This document shows positions 9,309-17,318 of a stretch of DNA of 64,000 bases, piece after piece. The stretch's first letter is position 1. Each line of letters opens with the position of its first letter. A model generated the notes under the pieces. That model was not told the origin of the DNA. It saw only the letters and a program-made list of their open reading frames with translations, and did not search any database. This DNA is from Candidatus Tiddalikarchaeum anstoanum (GTDB lineage Archaea; Nanobdellota; Nanobdellia; Tiddalikarchaeales; Tiddalikarchaeaceae), in contig CABMEV010000012.1 of NCBI GenBank assembly GCA_902385255.1, forward strand, positions 44,143 to 108,142, in the 5' to 3' direction. The position numbers and the translations under genes were made by a program.

Positions 9309-9797
9309 ATGAATAAGTATTCTTATCCTATTGAAGAAAAGAGTATTTTGTATATTACTTCTAAATCTCCTGCTCATAAAAAAGTATTGCTTAATCATGA
9401 AGAGTATGATTTGACTAACGCTATTGATTTTTTATGTGAAGAAGGTACTGAGGTTAAAGCTGCTTTTGGTGGAGAAGTTGTTACAATATTTAATGAGGTT
9501 AATAAGAATTATAATGGATTTGAAGAACCTTCTTTGGATATTATGAAGCAGAGTGAGCAGGATGGGAATTATGTTGTTTTAAAGCATGATAATAATGAGT
9601 TTTCAATTTATAGTCATTTGAAAAAAGATAGTATTAGAGTGGTTAAGGGCTCTCGAGTTAAAGTGGGAGATGTTTTGGGTTATGTTGGCAGTACGGGTTG
9701 GTCAATTAAACCTCATTTGCATTTTATGGTATTCAAATTTGTTAAAGCTTTTCCTAGAAGGGATTACGTTTCACTAAAAATAGTATGGAAAACTTAA
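9309..9797 (+). CDS. M23-family (LytM-like) metallopeptidase domain protein
   Basis: 162 residues. The C-terminal part follows the M23/LytM beta-sheet pattern: NYVVLKHDNNEFSIYSHL (first metal-binding His region), GSRVKVGDVLGYVGSTG, and the HxH-type PHLHFMVF motif. Such enzymes usually cleave glycine-containing peptide cross-links. No signal peptide is visible, and archaea lack bacterial murein, so the target is unknown; it may act on co-occurring bacteria or have another role. Codon use is strikingly T-ended compared with top6A just upstream. It lies just before tRNA-Asn. Confidence 0.8.
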   Translation: MNKYSYPIEEKSILYITSKSPAHKKVLLNHEEYDLTNAIDFLCEEGTEVKAAFGGEVVTIFNEVNKNYNGFEEPSLDIMKQSEQDGNYVVLKHDNNEFSIYSHLKKDSIRVVKGSRVKVGDVLGYVGSTGWSIKPHLHFMVFKFVKAFPRRDYVSLKIVWKT

Positions 9798-9860
9798 TTT
9801 TAGTAAACCAAAATTTTAAAAAGCCGAAAAGCACTTTCTTTTCTTATCAAAGTATTACCT

Positions 9861-9933
9861 GCCTCGGTAGCTCAGCAGGTAGAGCACTTGCCTGTTAAGC
9901 AAGTTGTCACAGGTTCGAGTCCTGTCCGGGGCG
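9861..9933 (+). tRNA. tRNA-Asn (GTT)
   Basis: 73 bases fold into a full cloverleaf: acceptor GCCTCGG/CCGGGGC with discriminator G, D-arm GCTCAGCAGGTAGAGC, anticodon stem CTTGC/GCAAG around loop CTGTTAA (anticodon GTT), and T-arm ACAGG/CCTGT around TTCGAGT. CCA is not encoded. A TATA-like ATTTTAAAAAG at 9813-9823 lies at a suitable distance. The last 13 bases (CCTGTCCGGGGCG) recur exactly at 17444-17456, marking this gene as a likely integration site. Confidence 0.97.
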
Positions 9934-10000
9934 AAATTTAATTATTATTTATGTTATGTACACTTCTATTTGATGAAATTAATATAAGACTGGGAGCTAA

Positions 10001-10040
10001 AGTTATATATAAAGAACTTTTTATCAAAACATATTTATGT
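10001..10040 (+). repeat. Partial copy of the island repeat (promoter part)
   Basis: AGTTATATATAAAGAACTTT then TTATCAAAAC and ATATTTAT match the first half of the repeats at 16495 and 17319 (TATATATAAGG...AGAACTTTTATC...AAACTATTTAT). It contains a strong TATA box, about 70 bases before the gene at 10079. The second half of the repeat is absent. Confidence 0.45.
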
Positions 10041-10078
10041 TCGGGTTATCTAAATTATTAATAGTTTGGAGGCTGGTT

Positions 10079-11032
10079 ATGGTTGTGAGTAAGATTTTGT
10101 TAATTATTTTTGTTGTGTTTTTTTCTTTGTTTAGTGTTGGTTTTTGTTTTTATGTTGATGGTTTTGAGGATGGGAATTATGATGCGAATCCTGTGTGGGT
10201 TCCTACAGGTGGGACTTGGGGTGTTAATACTAATAATCCTCATACTGGGTCATACTCGGTTTATGGAACTGTTGGGTCAAGTCCGAGCCATCAGCTTAAA
10301 GTGAACATTTCTAGTGTAGGTGGTAATGTTGTTAATTATACTGTTTGGTTGAAGATTACGACAGCGAATGCAGCTGGTGTAGCAGGTCTTTGGATTTATG
10401 AAGGTGATGTGGCAAAGTATTATTTGAAAGCGCATTATGCAGGATTTTACAAAGGTTGGTATTTTGACAGCGACGCTTCCTGCCATAGCAAACCAAAACT
10501 ATCTTCAACTGAGCCGTCAACGAATCACTGGTACTATTTAGTAATACAGAGAAAAGTTAGTGAGAATAAAGCAAGAGCTTACGTGTACGATAGTGATGGC
10601 ACAACAATACTGCTTGACAGCGGTGACTTAACAGATTCATGCAGCAGCGCGAACATAAACAAGATAGGATTATTCAGCCAAGACGGCACAGTATACTACG
10701 ATGATGTTAACATAGGCGAAATGAACGCTACCGAACTTGAAGGACGAAACGCGATAGAAGAAGGTATCCATTCTAGCGTTCTAGGACCCAGTGCTGTAAT
10801 TTACACAGACCAGAAATTATACATATATAACGGGACTCACAAATTAGGAACGTTTGACAAAGTAGTAAAAACAAATAATCAAGTGTGGGCATTCAATTAC
10901 ATCACAAGCGGAGAAAATTATCAAAGCATGAAGAACTTAACAAACGTAATCTACTTTTGGGAACAAGGAAACATGTCATACTCAGAAATCAAAACAGCAG
11001 TAGGACAATACATAAACAACACCAAACAATAA
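10079..11032 (+). CDS. Secreted jelly-roll (LamG/CBM-like) protein
   Basis: 317 residues. The start at 10079 is chosen because GGAGG (10068-10072) lies six bases upstream and the N-terminus then forms a compact signal peptide (hydrophobic core ending FSVGFC). The mature part FYVDGFEDGNYDANPVW...YYDDVNIGE has the pattern of a concanavalin-like jelly-roll that binds glycans or forms a surface module. A 100-residue C-terminal extension has no recognised motif. Base use changes abruptly near 10480: T-ended codons before, A/C-ended codons after, the same switch seen in the protease gene at 11448. The function of the C-terminus is unknown. Confidence 0.7.
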   Translation: MVVSKILLIIFVVFFSLFSVGFCFYVDGFEDGNYDANPVWVPTGGTWGVNTNNPHTGSYSVYGTVGSSPSHQLKVNISSVGGNVVNYTVWLKITTANAAGVAGLWIYEGDVAKYYLKAHYAGFYKGWYFDSDASCHSKPKLSSTEPSTNHWYYLVIQRKVSENKARAYVYDSDGTTILLDSGDLTDSCSSANINKIGLFSQDGTVYYDDVNIGEMNATELEGRNAIEEGIHSSVLGPSAVIYTDQKLYIYNGTHKLGTFDKVVKTNNQVWAFNYITSGENYQSMKNLTNVIYFWEQGNMSYSEIKTAVGQYINNTKQ

Positions 11033-11046
11033 AAAAAGATGAAAAA

Positions 11047-11451
11047 ATGAAGTTTAATAAATGGATAAAAGAAAACAAGAACTTACTAATTGTATTAGGT
11101 GTGATTGGATTAGTCCTTGTTGGTATTTTTGGTTATAATTGGTATACTATGTATAGGATTGAACAAATGTTAGATATTACTAATGTTTCGACTAATATTG
11201 GTACAAATGTTATTAAGACATTAAGAGAGTTTGGTGAAGCTAATGTTATAATTTCTGTTAATTTGAGCAGTTCTGATGAACTTAACTCATTAGTTATATC
11301 AACATTATCGGAAGAAGAATTTAGACCAAGACATATCAGTCTGTATGGAACTTGGTTTTCAGGTTATCTAAGTGTAATTGGATTTGAAAAATTAAAGAAT
11401 AACCCCTATATTTTAAGTATTGAAATAAATGAGGCAGTGAGCGGAAGTTGA
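11047..11451 (+). CDS. Membrane-anchored standalone I9-like propeptide / protease inhibitor
   Basis: 134 residues: a lysine-rich start, one membrane helix (about residues 12-33, LLIVLGVIGLVLVGIFGYNW), then a compact extracytoplasmic domain whose pattern VIISVNLSS...FSGYLSVIGFEKLKNNPYIL matches the inhibitor I9 / subtilisin propeptide fold. Its stop overlaps the TTG start of the subtilisin gene by three bases. I infer a membrane-bound folding chaperone or inhibitor for that protease. An open frame continues upstream to 10885 inside the previous gene; the ATG at 11047 is the sensible start. Confidence 0.65.
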   Translation: MKFNKWIKENKNLLIVLGVIGLVLVGIFGYNWYTMYRIEQMLDITNVSTNIGTNVIKTLREFGEANVIISVNLSSSDELNSLVISTLSEEEFRPRHISLYGTWFSGYLSVIGFEKLKNNPYILSIEINEAVSGS

Positions 11452-14015
11452 AAAAACTGTTAAATACAAAATTTGTATTTAATTTAAGAATCCCAAGATA
11501 TATTACTATAAATTATTCTATCCCTAAAATGTTGTTAGAGACTAAATTAATCACTTTTATTTGTTTATTTATTATTTGTCTTTTTTTTGTTGAACCTGTT
11601 TTTGCAATAAATCAATCTTCTAATTCTTCTGAAGATATTTCTCATCAAACTAATTTTACATATATAAATGGAACTTGCCAAAATACCACTTTATTTAATC
11701 TAACTCAGCAAAATGAAACGCTAATCGAAATAAATCCTTGTTTAAATATTTCTTGTCAAGAAGGATTTCAGTGTGTTCAAGGAAAATGTATATTAAATTT
11801 ATCTTATCGAAACGTTGATTTTAACATAATTTATGGTTTAAGTTTTAATAAATGGGTTAATGTTATTGTTAATTTATATGATGAAAGTTCATTTGTTTTT
11901 TCTTCCAATTTAGCATTAAACCGTGAATTATATACACAAAGAGCAGGATATTTTTATAAAACAGAAGATGAAGTTTTATCTACTATTCCGGAAGGAGAAT
12001 TTATTCTAAGACATACGTTTGGATTAGCTAACAGTTTTTCAGGACTTATAACTTTAGAAGGATTAATGTATCTCCAAAACAATTCAAAAGTTTTTATGAT
12101 ATCCTCTAATGAAAGAGTTTATCAAAGTTTAGACCAAAGTGTTCCGTTTATTAATGCAAATGATATCTGGACTATACAAATTAATACTGAAAATTTAACT
12201 GGGACTCATCAAACCGTTTGTGTTATTGACTCGGGTGTTAATGATACCCATCCTGATTTAAATAATAAAGTTATTGCTCAACACTGCTTTTGTGCTTATG
12301 GTGGAGGTTGTTGTCCCCCAAATAATTCTGTTGAAGGTAATGATGCTGAAGATGGAACTGGTCATGGAACTCATGTTTCAGGAATAATAGTGGCAGATGG
12401 ATATTTGAAAGGGGTTGCACCTGGAGCAAGTATAGTTGTGGTTAAGGTTTTTGATTCGTTAGGTAATGGATATATAGATGATACTACTGCAGCTGTTGAA
12501 TGGTGTTATAATAATTCAAAAAAATATAATATTTCTATTATAACAATGAGTTTAGGTGCGAGTTTATATGATGATTATTGTGATTCTAATTATAATACTT
12601 TGACTAAAAATATAGAATCAGCTATTAATACAGGTATTTTTGTTGATGCTGCTGCAGGTAATGGTGCTAATTTTACACATATTTCTTCTCCAGCGTGTAT
12701 TTCTAATGTTACTTCTGTTGGTGCAACTTACGATGCTAATGTTGGTGAACAAGATTGGTGTAAAACATGGAATCAGGATCATACTCAGTGTATTGAATAT
12801 TTATGTAATGATACTATAACCTTCGCAGATAGAATTGCTTGCTTTAGTAATCGTAATAGTATTACTTCTTTATTTGCTCCTGGTGCAATAATTAATTCAA
12901 CAAGTTATACTGGTGGTTATGAAGAAAGGTCTGGCACATCTATGGCTGCTCCTCATGTTGCTGGTGTTGCTGCTTTGATGAAGCAAGCTAATTCGAGTCT
13001 TACTCCTTTTGATATTCGTAGCATTATGCAAAGAACAGGTGTTAGTGTTTATGATCCTTTGTCTAAACTGACTTTTCCGAGAATAGATGCTTATCGTTCA
13101 GTTATGGCTAGTATTCATGATTTGGTGGTTAGTGATGCTGAAATTTTTGATAGTAATAATAAGTATAACTTGTTTAGTTTTAATGTTTTTAATGACTTGA
13201 ACGAGACAATTAATAATATTAATTGGAGTGTTAGTCTCGGAGATGGTAATATTATAAATAATACTGCGGATATCTCGATTGGTGCTTATGATGATTTATG
13301 GGTTTTTATAGAACATACTTATGATAATGTTGGAGATTACACTGTTAATGTGACTGCGAATAGTACGACTGATTCTAGCAATTGGCAATCTTTACTTGTA
13401 ACTATTGACAAAGATTTTGGAATCAGCGACATTGACGTATTATGCACTGATTGTCTTGGAACAAGAGTGTTCGGATTCAACATTACGAATTATTATACTC
13501 CAATAACAGCAAATTGGAGCATTAAACTCGGAGATGGAAATGAATTAAGCAGTACAGAAACAATTAACTTAAACCAGTATGAAGACATCTGGGTCTTTGT
13601 AGAACACGATTATGACGAAATCGGGAATTATACAATTAATTCTACAGCAACGAGCGAAGAATTGACAAGATACTCGAACAATGCATTTGCAAATATTACA
13701 CAAGTATTAAGCGAGAACTTAAAATTATTAAACTTAGGAATATTCAACAGCACAGGATTATACAGAATATTCAACTTCACAATACAAAACAACGGCACAC
13801 AGAACCAATCAGGAATATACTGGCAGTTCAACATAAGCGGAGAAACGCCAGTTAATAGCAATGAAATAAACCTAACAGTAAATGAAGAAGTATGGACATT
13901 TATAGAATACACTTATCCGAGCGCAGGCAGTTACACAATCACAGCAAAAGCAGACCCAGACGACTTGATACAAGAATTCAACGAAAACGACAACGAAGAA
14001 ACACTAAATGACTAA
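11448..14015 (+). CDS. Secreted subtilisin-like serine protease with CARDB-like repeats
   Basis: 855 residues from a TTG that overlaps the upstream stop; an ATG at 11529 would also give a good signal peptide (MLLETKLITFICLFIICLFF). The S8 catalytic triad is complete: Asp261 (VIDSGVNDTHPDL), His306 (GTGHGTHVSG) and Ser498 (RSGTSMAAPHVAG). Residues about 125-235 look like a built-in propeptide. After the catalytic domain come three CARDB/PKD-like beta repeats (HDLVVSDAEIF, FGISDIDVLC, LKLLNLGIFN), likely cell-surface spacers. Codons are T-ended up to about 13380 and A/C-ended afterwards. An extracellular protease for nutrition or competition is likely. Confidence 0.9.
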   Translation: MKKLLNTKFVFNLRIPRYITINYSIPKMLLETKLITFICLFIICLFFVEPVFAINQSSNSSEDISHQTNFTYINGTCQNTTLFNLTQQNETLIEINPCLNISCQEGFQCVQGKCILNLSYRNVDFNIIYGLSFNKWVNVIVNLYDESSFVFSSNLALNRELYTQRAGYFYKTEDEVLSTIPEGEFILRHTFGLANSFSGLITLEGLMYLQNNSKVFMISSNERVYQSLDQSVPFINANDIWTIQINTENLTGTHQTVCVIDSGVNDTHPDLNNKVIAQHCFCAYGGGCCPPNNSVEGNDAEDGTGHGTHVSGIIVADGYLKGVAPGASIVVVKVFDSLGNGYIDDTTAAVEWCYNNSKKYNISIITMSLGASLYDDYCDSNYNTLTKNIESAINTGIFVDAAAGNGANFTHISSPACISNVTSVGATYDANVGEQDWCKTWNQDHTQCIEYLCNDTITFADRIACFSNRNSITSLFAPGAIINSTSYTGGYEERSGTSMAAPHVAGVAALMKQANSSLTPFDIRSIMQRTGVSVYDPLSKLTFPRIDAYRSVMASIHDLVVSDAEIFDSNNKYNLFSFNVFNDLNETINNINWSVSLGDGNIINNTADISIGAYDDLWVFIEHTYDNVGDYTVNVTANSTTDSSNWQSLLVTIDKDFGISDIDVLCTDCLGTRVFGFNITNYYTPITANWSIKLGDGNELSSTETINLNQYEDIWVFVEHDYDEIGNYTINSTATSEELTRYSNNAFANITQVLSENLKLLNLGIFNSTGLYRIFNFTIQNNGTQNQSGIYWQFNISGETPVNSNEINLTVNEEVWTFIEYTYPSAGSYTITAKADPDDLIQEFNENDNEETLND

Positions 14016-14020
14016 AAGAT

Positions 14021-14140
14021 TAAAGGAGAACTTTTATCGTAAACTATTTATTTTAGCGCTGCTCATTAGATTCTTGTAGGACTACTAATACGCATTAGAG
14101 TTTAGGTGTTAGACTGTTTGGCACGCTCCTGTCCCGGGCG
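14021..14140 (+). repeat. Island repeat copy 1 with imperfect tRNA-Asn 3' end
   Basis: AAAGGAGAACTTTTATCGT, AAACTATTTATTTTAGCGCT and GCTCATTAGATTCTTGTAGG match copies 2 and 3. The copy ends at CCTGTCCCGGGCG (14128-14140), one base different from the tRNA-Asn 3' end. The segment from GCGCTGCTCA to the GGGCG end is 85 bases, against 86 in copy 3, so both are the same kind of element end fused to a tRNA remnant. It fills the gap between the protease and methyltransferase genes. Confidence 0.6.
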
Positions 14141-14171
14141 TAAAAGTTAATATCGAATATGGGTTGATTTT

Positions 14172-14828
14172 ATGATTTCAGTTCAAGATTTGTATAAAAA
14201 ATGGGCAAGTTCTTACGATACTGATATTAATGGAGTAATATATTTAGAGGAAGAGGTTACTAAAAAATGGTTTAATTTTAAGAATAAAACTATTTTAGAC
14301 TTGGGCTGCGGCACAGGAAGATATGCAATACCTTTATCCAATTCAAATAAAGTTGTAGGTGTTGATTCTAGTCAGTCAATGCTTGAAATTGCACGCAAAA
14401 AAATAAAGAATAAAAATATTACTTTTGTAAATAGTGATGTAACTAATTATACTCCTTCGCAAAAGTTTGATGTTATATTATCAATGCTTGTTTATGACCA
14501 TGTTAAAAATTTAAAGAAAGCAATAGGTGTTGTTAAGGATGCGAGCAAGAGAGGAACTGAATTGTTTATTTCTAATGTTCATCCTTATCGCGCATTTTTA
14601 GTATCTTTAAATAAAAATAGAGCAAGATTCCCTCATGGTTATGAGAGCTATCAATATTATCATCCTTTGGATGAGTATCTTCATTTACTTCGTCCATTAG
14701 GTTTTGAATTAGTTGATTATAAAGACTTAATATTTACTAAAAAAATGTTAACTCCAAAATTCAAAAAAGCAGGAGAAGAAGAAAACGAATTAGTTGCGGT
14801 AATATACTATTTTAAAAAAATTAATTAA
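14172..14828 (+). CDS. Class I SAM-dependent methyltransferase
   Basis: 218 residues with the Rossmann methyltransferase motifs: motif I ILDLGCGTGRYAIPL (about residues 39-53), the acidic end of strand 2 in VVGVDSSQSML, the motif around FVNSDVTNY, and motif IV FDVILSMLVYDHV. The C-terminal half (HPLDEYLHLLRPLGFELVDY) resembles methyltransferases acting on small molecules or quinone-like substrates, but the substrate cannot be told. It lies inside the island at tRNA-Asn and has no operon partner. Confidence 0.85.
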   Translation: MISVQDLYKKWASSYDTDINGVIYLEEEVTKKWFNFKNKTILDLGCGTGRYAIPLSNSNKVVGVDSSQSMLEIARKKIKNKNITFVNSDVTNYTPSQKFDVILSMLVYDHVKNLKKAIGVVKDASKRGTELFISNVHPYRAFLVSLNKNRARFPHGYESYQYYHPLDEYLHLLRPLGFELVDYKDLIFTKKMLTPKFKKAGEEENELVAVIYYFKKIN

Positions 14829-14885
14829 ACTTTTTCTATTCTTTAGCGTAAACCTAAAACTCCTATTTTTTTAATAAACAAAATC

Positions 14886-14938
14886 TTTATATTATATACT
14901 TACCTGTTTTTAGGTATGATTATACCTGAAATAAGGTA
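14886..14938 (+). promoter_or_regulatory. Promoter and four-half-site operator of the MNT/HEPN operon
   Basis: TATA-like TTTATATTATATA at 14886-14898 is followed by TACCT (14901), AGGTA (14912), TACCT (14923) and AGGTA (14934), each exactly 11 bases from the next. They form two 16-base inverted repeats, plus a third inverted repeat between them, all on one DNA face and between the TATA box and the ATG at 14946. This is the layout of an autorepressor site; the adjacent gene encodes an HTH domain. Confidence 0.7.
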
Positions 14939-14945
14939 ATGTTTT

Positions 14946-15566
14946 ATGTTGACCCAGAAGCAGTTGATTTTGTTAAGTGTGTTTGTTCCTAATCTGTTTA
15001 AGGAGTACTCTTTTTCAGAATTGAAAAGGGCTTTGGCTGAGAAGTCTAACAGTGTTTTGCAGAATGCTCTTAAGCAGTTTAAGAGTGAAAACTTAGTTGT
15101 TGAGAGAAGTATGGGCACGTCTAAATTGTATAAGATTAATCTTGATAATAATCTGGTTTTTGATTATATTGGTATAATAAATAAAGGTAAGTTGTCCAAG
15201 CAGGTTGAGAGAACAATTAGTCTGATTAAGGAAGAGGTTGATAAGTATACTTTTTTTTATTCAGTAGTGATTTTTGGCTCTTGGGCGGTTGGTGAGGAGA
15301 GAAAAGATTCGGATTTGGATATTGCAGTTTTTATTGAAAAGGATGAGGATAAGAAGAAGGTTGAGTCTGCTTTGAATTCTGCAGAACAAAAATCATTAAT
15401 TAAATTGGACAGCCATGTTATTTCTCAGGATGAATTCTTGGAAATGCTTAGACTAGATGAGGAAAACTTAGGTAAGGAGATAGCGCGTAAGCATCTGGTT
15501 GTGCATAACAGCAAACTTTTTTATTCAGTGTTAATTAAGGGTGTGAAGAATGGATTCAAACTTTAA
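14946..15566 (+). CDS. Winged-HTH / MNT nucleotidyltransferase fusion, antitoxin-like
   Basis: 206 residues. The first 75 form a winged-helix DNA-binding domain (LKRALAEKSNSVLQNALKQF, then YKINLDNNLVFDY). Residues about 95-135 carry the minimal nucleotidyltransferase signature VIFGSWAVGEERKDSDLDI (GSx10DxD type). MNT proteins are antitoxins of HEPN ribonucleases, which in known systems they silence by adding AMP. The next gene is a HEPN protein overlapping by 17 bases, so this is a complete MNT-HEPN pair. The fused HTH and the operator just upstream imply self-repression. Confidence 0.88.
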   Translation: MLTQKQLILLSVFVPNLFKEYSFSELKRALAEKSNSVLQNALKQFKSENLVVERSMGTSKLYKINLDNNLVFDYIGIINKGKLSKQVERTISLIKEEVDKYTFFYSVVIFGSWAVGEERKDSDLDIAVFIEKDEDKKKVESALNSAEQKSLIKLDSHVISQDEFLEMLRLDEENLGKEIARKHLVVHNSKLFYSVLIKGVKNGFKL

Positions 15567-16023
15567 ACTTTACTTATCAAGATCCGAGAACGAGTTGAAC
15601 TTGGCAGGAATAATATTTCAACTAAGCATCAACAAAGAATTACAGTTAGATATTTTCAAAGTAAAGCCGGACACCTATTTTAGTGCTGCAATATCTCACG
15701 CGTATTACTGCATATTCTATGCAGCTAAAGCATACTTATTGACGAAAAATGTGAAGACTAATCCTCCAGAAGAGCATAGGAAGACCTTTGAAGAGTTCAA
15801 GAAATTAGTGGACAAAGGAATAATTGACAAAGAGCTGCTGGAACTCTACGAAGATGCATTGATAAAAGCAGACGCGCTCCTTGATATATTTCAGCAGGAG
15901 AAAGGAAAGAGAGGAAAATTTACTTATAGAAAACTGCCTCAAGCAAACCAAGAGCCTGCAAATGAAAGCTTGGAACACGCTAAGACATTCTTCAAGCACA
16001 TGTACAACCTTTGCGAAATATGA
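15550..16023 (+). CDS. HEPN-domain protein, probable RNase toxin
   Basis: 157 residues, almost all helical. The signature SHAYYCIFYAAKAYLLTKNV (about residues 40-60) is typical of HEPN proteins paired with MNT nucleotidyltransferases. I do not see an unambiguous Rx4-6H catalytic motif; the best basic candidates are in PPEEHRKTFEEF, so nuclease activity is an inference from the family. It overlaps the MNT gene by 17 bases and shares its operator-controlled promoter. Confidence 0.82.
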   Translation: MDSNFKLYLSRSENELNLAGIIFQLSINKELQLDIFKVKPDTYFSAAISHAYYCIFYAAKAYLLTKNVKTNPPEEHRKTFEEFKKLVDKGIIDKELLELYEDALIKADALLDIFQQEKGKRGKFTYRKLPQANQEPANESLEHAKTFFKHMYNLCEI

Positions 16024-16108
16024 TTTTTTAAGTTTTAATCGCTTGATTTTGAGGAATAAAGGAAGTAATATCCTTACATGTTTAAGTTCTGCGTCCTTTT
16101 TTATTTTT

Positions 16109-16456
16109 ATGAACTTTTACGATATTGGTTACAGTACATATGAGGAAAGCGAATATAAACAGTTAGTTCACAAGGTTAAATATACACAAGACGAGTTTGA
16201 AAACATAATAACTACTATTATTGCGGATATTCTGAAGAATGACTCTACAAAAGATGAAGAATCTTTTCAAAATATATTTTATAATGTGGTTGAAGAGCTT
16301 GTTAAGAATTACGGTTTTAAAAAACTAGATTTCGCTGCTCGAATTGATTTTTTTGGTTGGGCGAGAATATTAGATGAAACGGATTGGAAAGGGCAGCGTG
16401 GGAATGTACTGGAGAAATTGACAAAAGATATAAAAGAGAAGATTAAGAAAATTTAA
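16109..16456 (+). CDS. Hypothetical protein downstream of MNT/HEPN
   Basis: 115 residues, acidic and probably helical (DEFENIITTIIADILKNDS), with no recognised domain. The ATG at 16109 is preferred; an open frame extends back to 15881 but only as an overlap with the HEPN gene. It may be an accessory to the toxin pair or an independent island gene. It is followed by repeat copy 2. Confidence 0.6.
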   Translation: MNFYDIGYSTYEESEYKQLVHKVKYTQDEFENIITTIIADILKNDSTKDEESFQNIFYNVVEELVKNYGFKKLDFAARIDFFGWARILDETDWKGQRGNVLEKLTKDIKEKIKKI

Positions 16457-16494
16457 GGAAGTTTTCTTAGCTGGAGTTACATTAAAATTCGATA

Positions 16495-16592
16495 TCAAAG
16501 GTATATATAAGGAAAGGAGAACTTTTATCGCAAACTATTTATTCTAGCGCTGCTCAGTAGATCTTTGTAGATTATAGGACTATAAAGAAATA
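16495..16592 (+). repeat. Island repeat copy 2
   Basis: About 98 bases closely matching copy 3 (TCAAAGG, TATATAAGGAAAGGAGAACT, GCGCTGCTCAG, TAGATCTTTGTAG, TAGGACTATAAAGAAAT). Unlike copies 1 and 3 it does not end in a tRNA remnant. The leading GTATATATAAGG is a good TATA box, so the repeat may be transcribed as a small RNA. Confidence 0.65.
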
Positions 16593-16597
16593 TCTAA

Positions 16598-16735
16598 TTA
16601 TAGGTGTGCTAGTTTTTTGAGTACTTCCTGGTTCTTTTTTGAGAATTTAAAAAATGATAGTTTGGCCATATCTTTTGTTATTTTTTTAAAAACTGCTGGC
16701 TGTTTCTTAGTTAAAGTTACTTTAGGAGTAGTCAT
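16598..16735 (-). CDS. Candidate 45-residue basic protein next to doc
   Basis: Starts MTTPKVTLTKKQPAVFKK and ends EVLKKLAHL; strongly basic. A TATA-like TTATAAAT (plus-strand 16758-16766) lies 27 bases upstream of its ATG, matching leaderless genes in this genome. It follows doc on the same strand with a 36-base gap, so it could be the missing antitoxin partner, although Phd-type antitoxins normally precede doc. A hydrophobic frame on the opposite strand (16617-16829) has only a TTG start and is probably its shadow. Confidence 0.45.
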   Translation of the reverse strand: MTTPKVTLTKKQPAVFKKITKDMAKLSFFKFSKKNQEVLKKLAHL

Positions 16736-16771
16736 ATTAATATTATCTTATTTTATCATTTATAACTATTT

Positions 16772-17272
16772 TCATTTATTAAAATCTTTAAAAGAGTCTA
16801 ATATGTCCTGCATGGACTCAGCAAGGTAATTCATTGATTCTTGTTCACTTTTACTTAACTTTTTAGTATATTTCTCTAACTCTCCGGCAATATGTTTAAT
16901 ATAGTCTAAAACATCTTCATCTTTAATATTAGACGCTTCTTTTGCCACATTTAATAAATAATCAGCATAAACTAAAGGTAGCTTTTCTAGTTCGTAACCA
17001 TTGAATAATAAGAATGCTGCAGTAGAGACAAGCGCAGTTCTTTTATTTCCGTCTAGAAAACAATGTCCTCTGATAATATTAAATAATAAAGCTGCAGCCT
17101 TTACAAGAACTTCTTTATATCTTGGTTGCTTATACTCGTGAACTGCATACTCAAGGTTAGCTTTATCTCTTATCCCTTTAGTATCTGCATCTTTCATTAC
17201 TAATTCATGCAAGAAAATAATTATATCTTCATCAAGTAAATATAACTCTTTAGTCATATCTAATATAATCAT
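16772..17272 (-). CDS. doc: Doc-type Fic-fold toxin
   Basis: 166 residues. The core motif HCFLDGNKR (His about 70) is the Fic motif in its Doc form, with Lys in place of the second Gly; known Doc proteins phosphorylate EF-Tu and stop translation. The N-terminal residues IIIFLHELVMKDADTKGIRD and the following LEYAVHEYKQPRY also follow the Doc/death-on-curing pattern. No Phd-like gene precedes it; the space upstream holds repeat copy 3. The C-terminal tail is helical. It is an orphan unless the small gene at 16598 is its partner. Confidence 0.85.
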   Translation of the reverse strand: MIILDMTKELYLLDEDIIIFLHELVMKDADTKGIRDKANLEYAVHEYKQPRYKEVLVKAAALLFNIIRGHCFLDGNKRTALVSTAAFLLFNGYELEKLPLVYADYLLNVAKEASNIKDEDVLDYIKHIAGELEKYTKKLSKSEQESMNYLAESMQDILDSFKDFNK

Positions 17273-17318
17273 AATAACTAATTTAAACTTTTAGACTAAC
17301 ATTCAAGTATTATTAATC

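Noticed and set aside
10885..11046. Upstream extension of the I9-like gene
   Set aside because: Entirely within the jelly-roll gene in another frame, and the extension has no signal peptide; ATG at 11047 directly precedes the membrane helix.
16617..16829. Plus-strand hydrophobic frame of 70 codons
   Set aside because: Only a TTG start, no ribosome-binding site, antisense to doc and to a better-supported small frame; probably a shadow.
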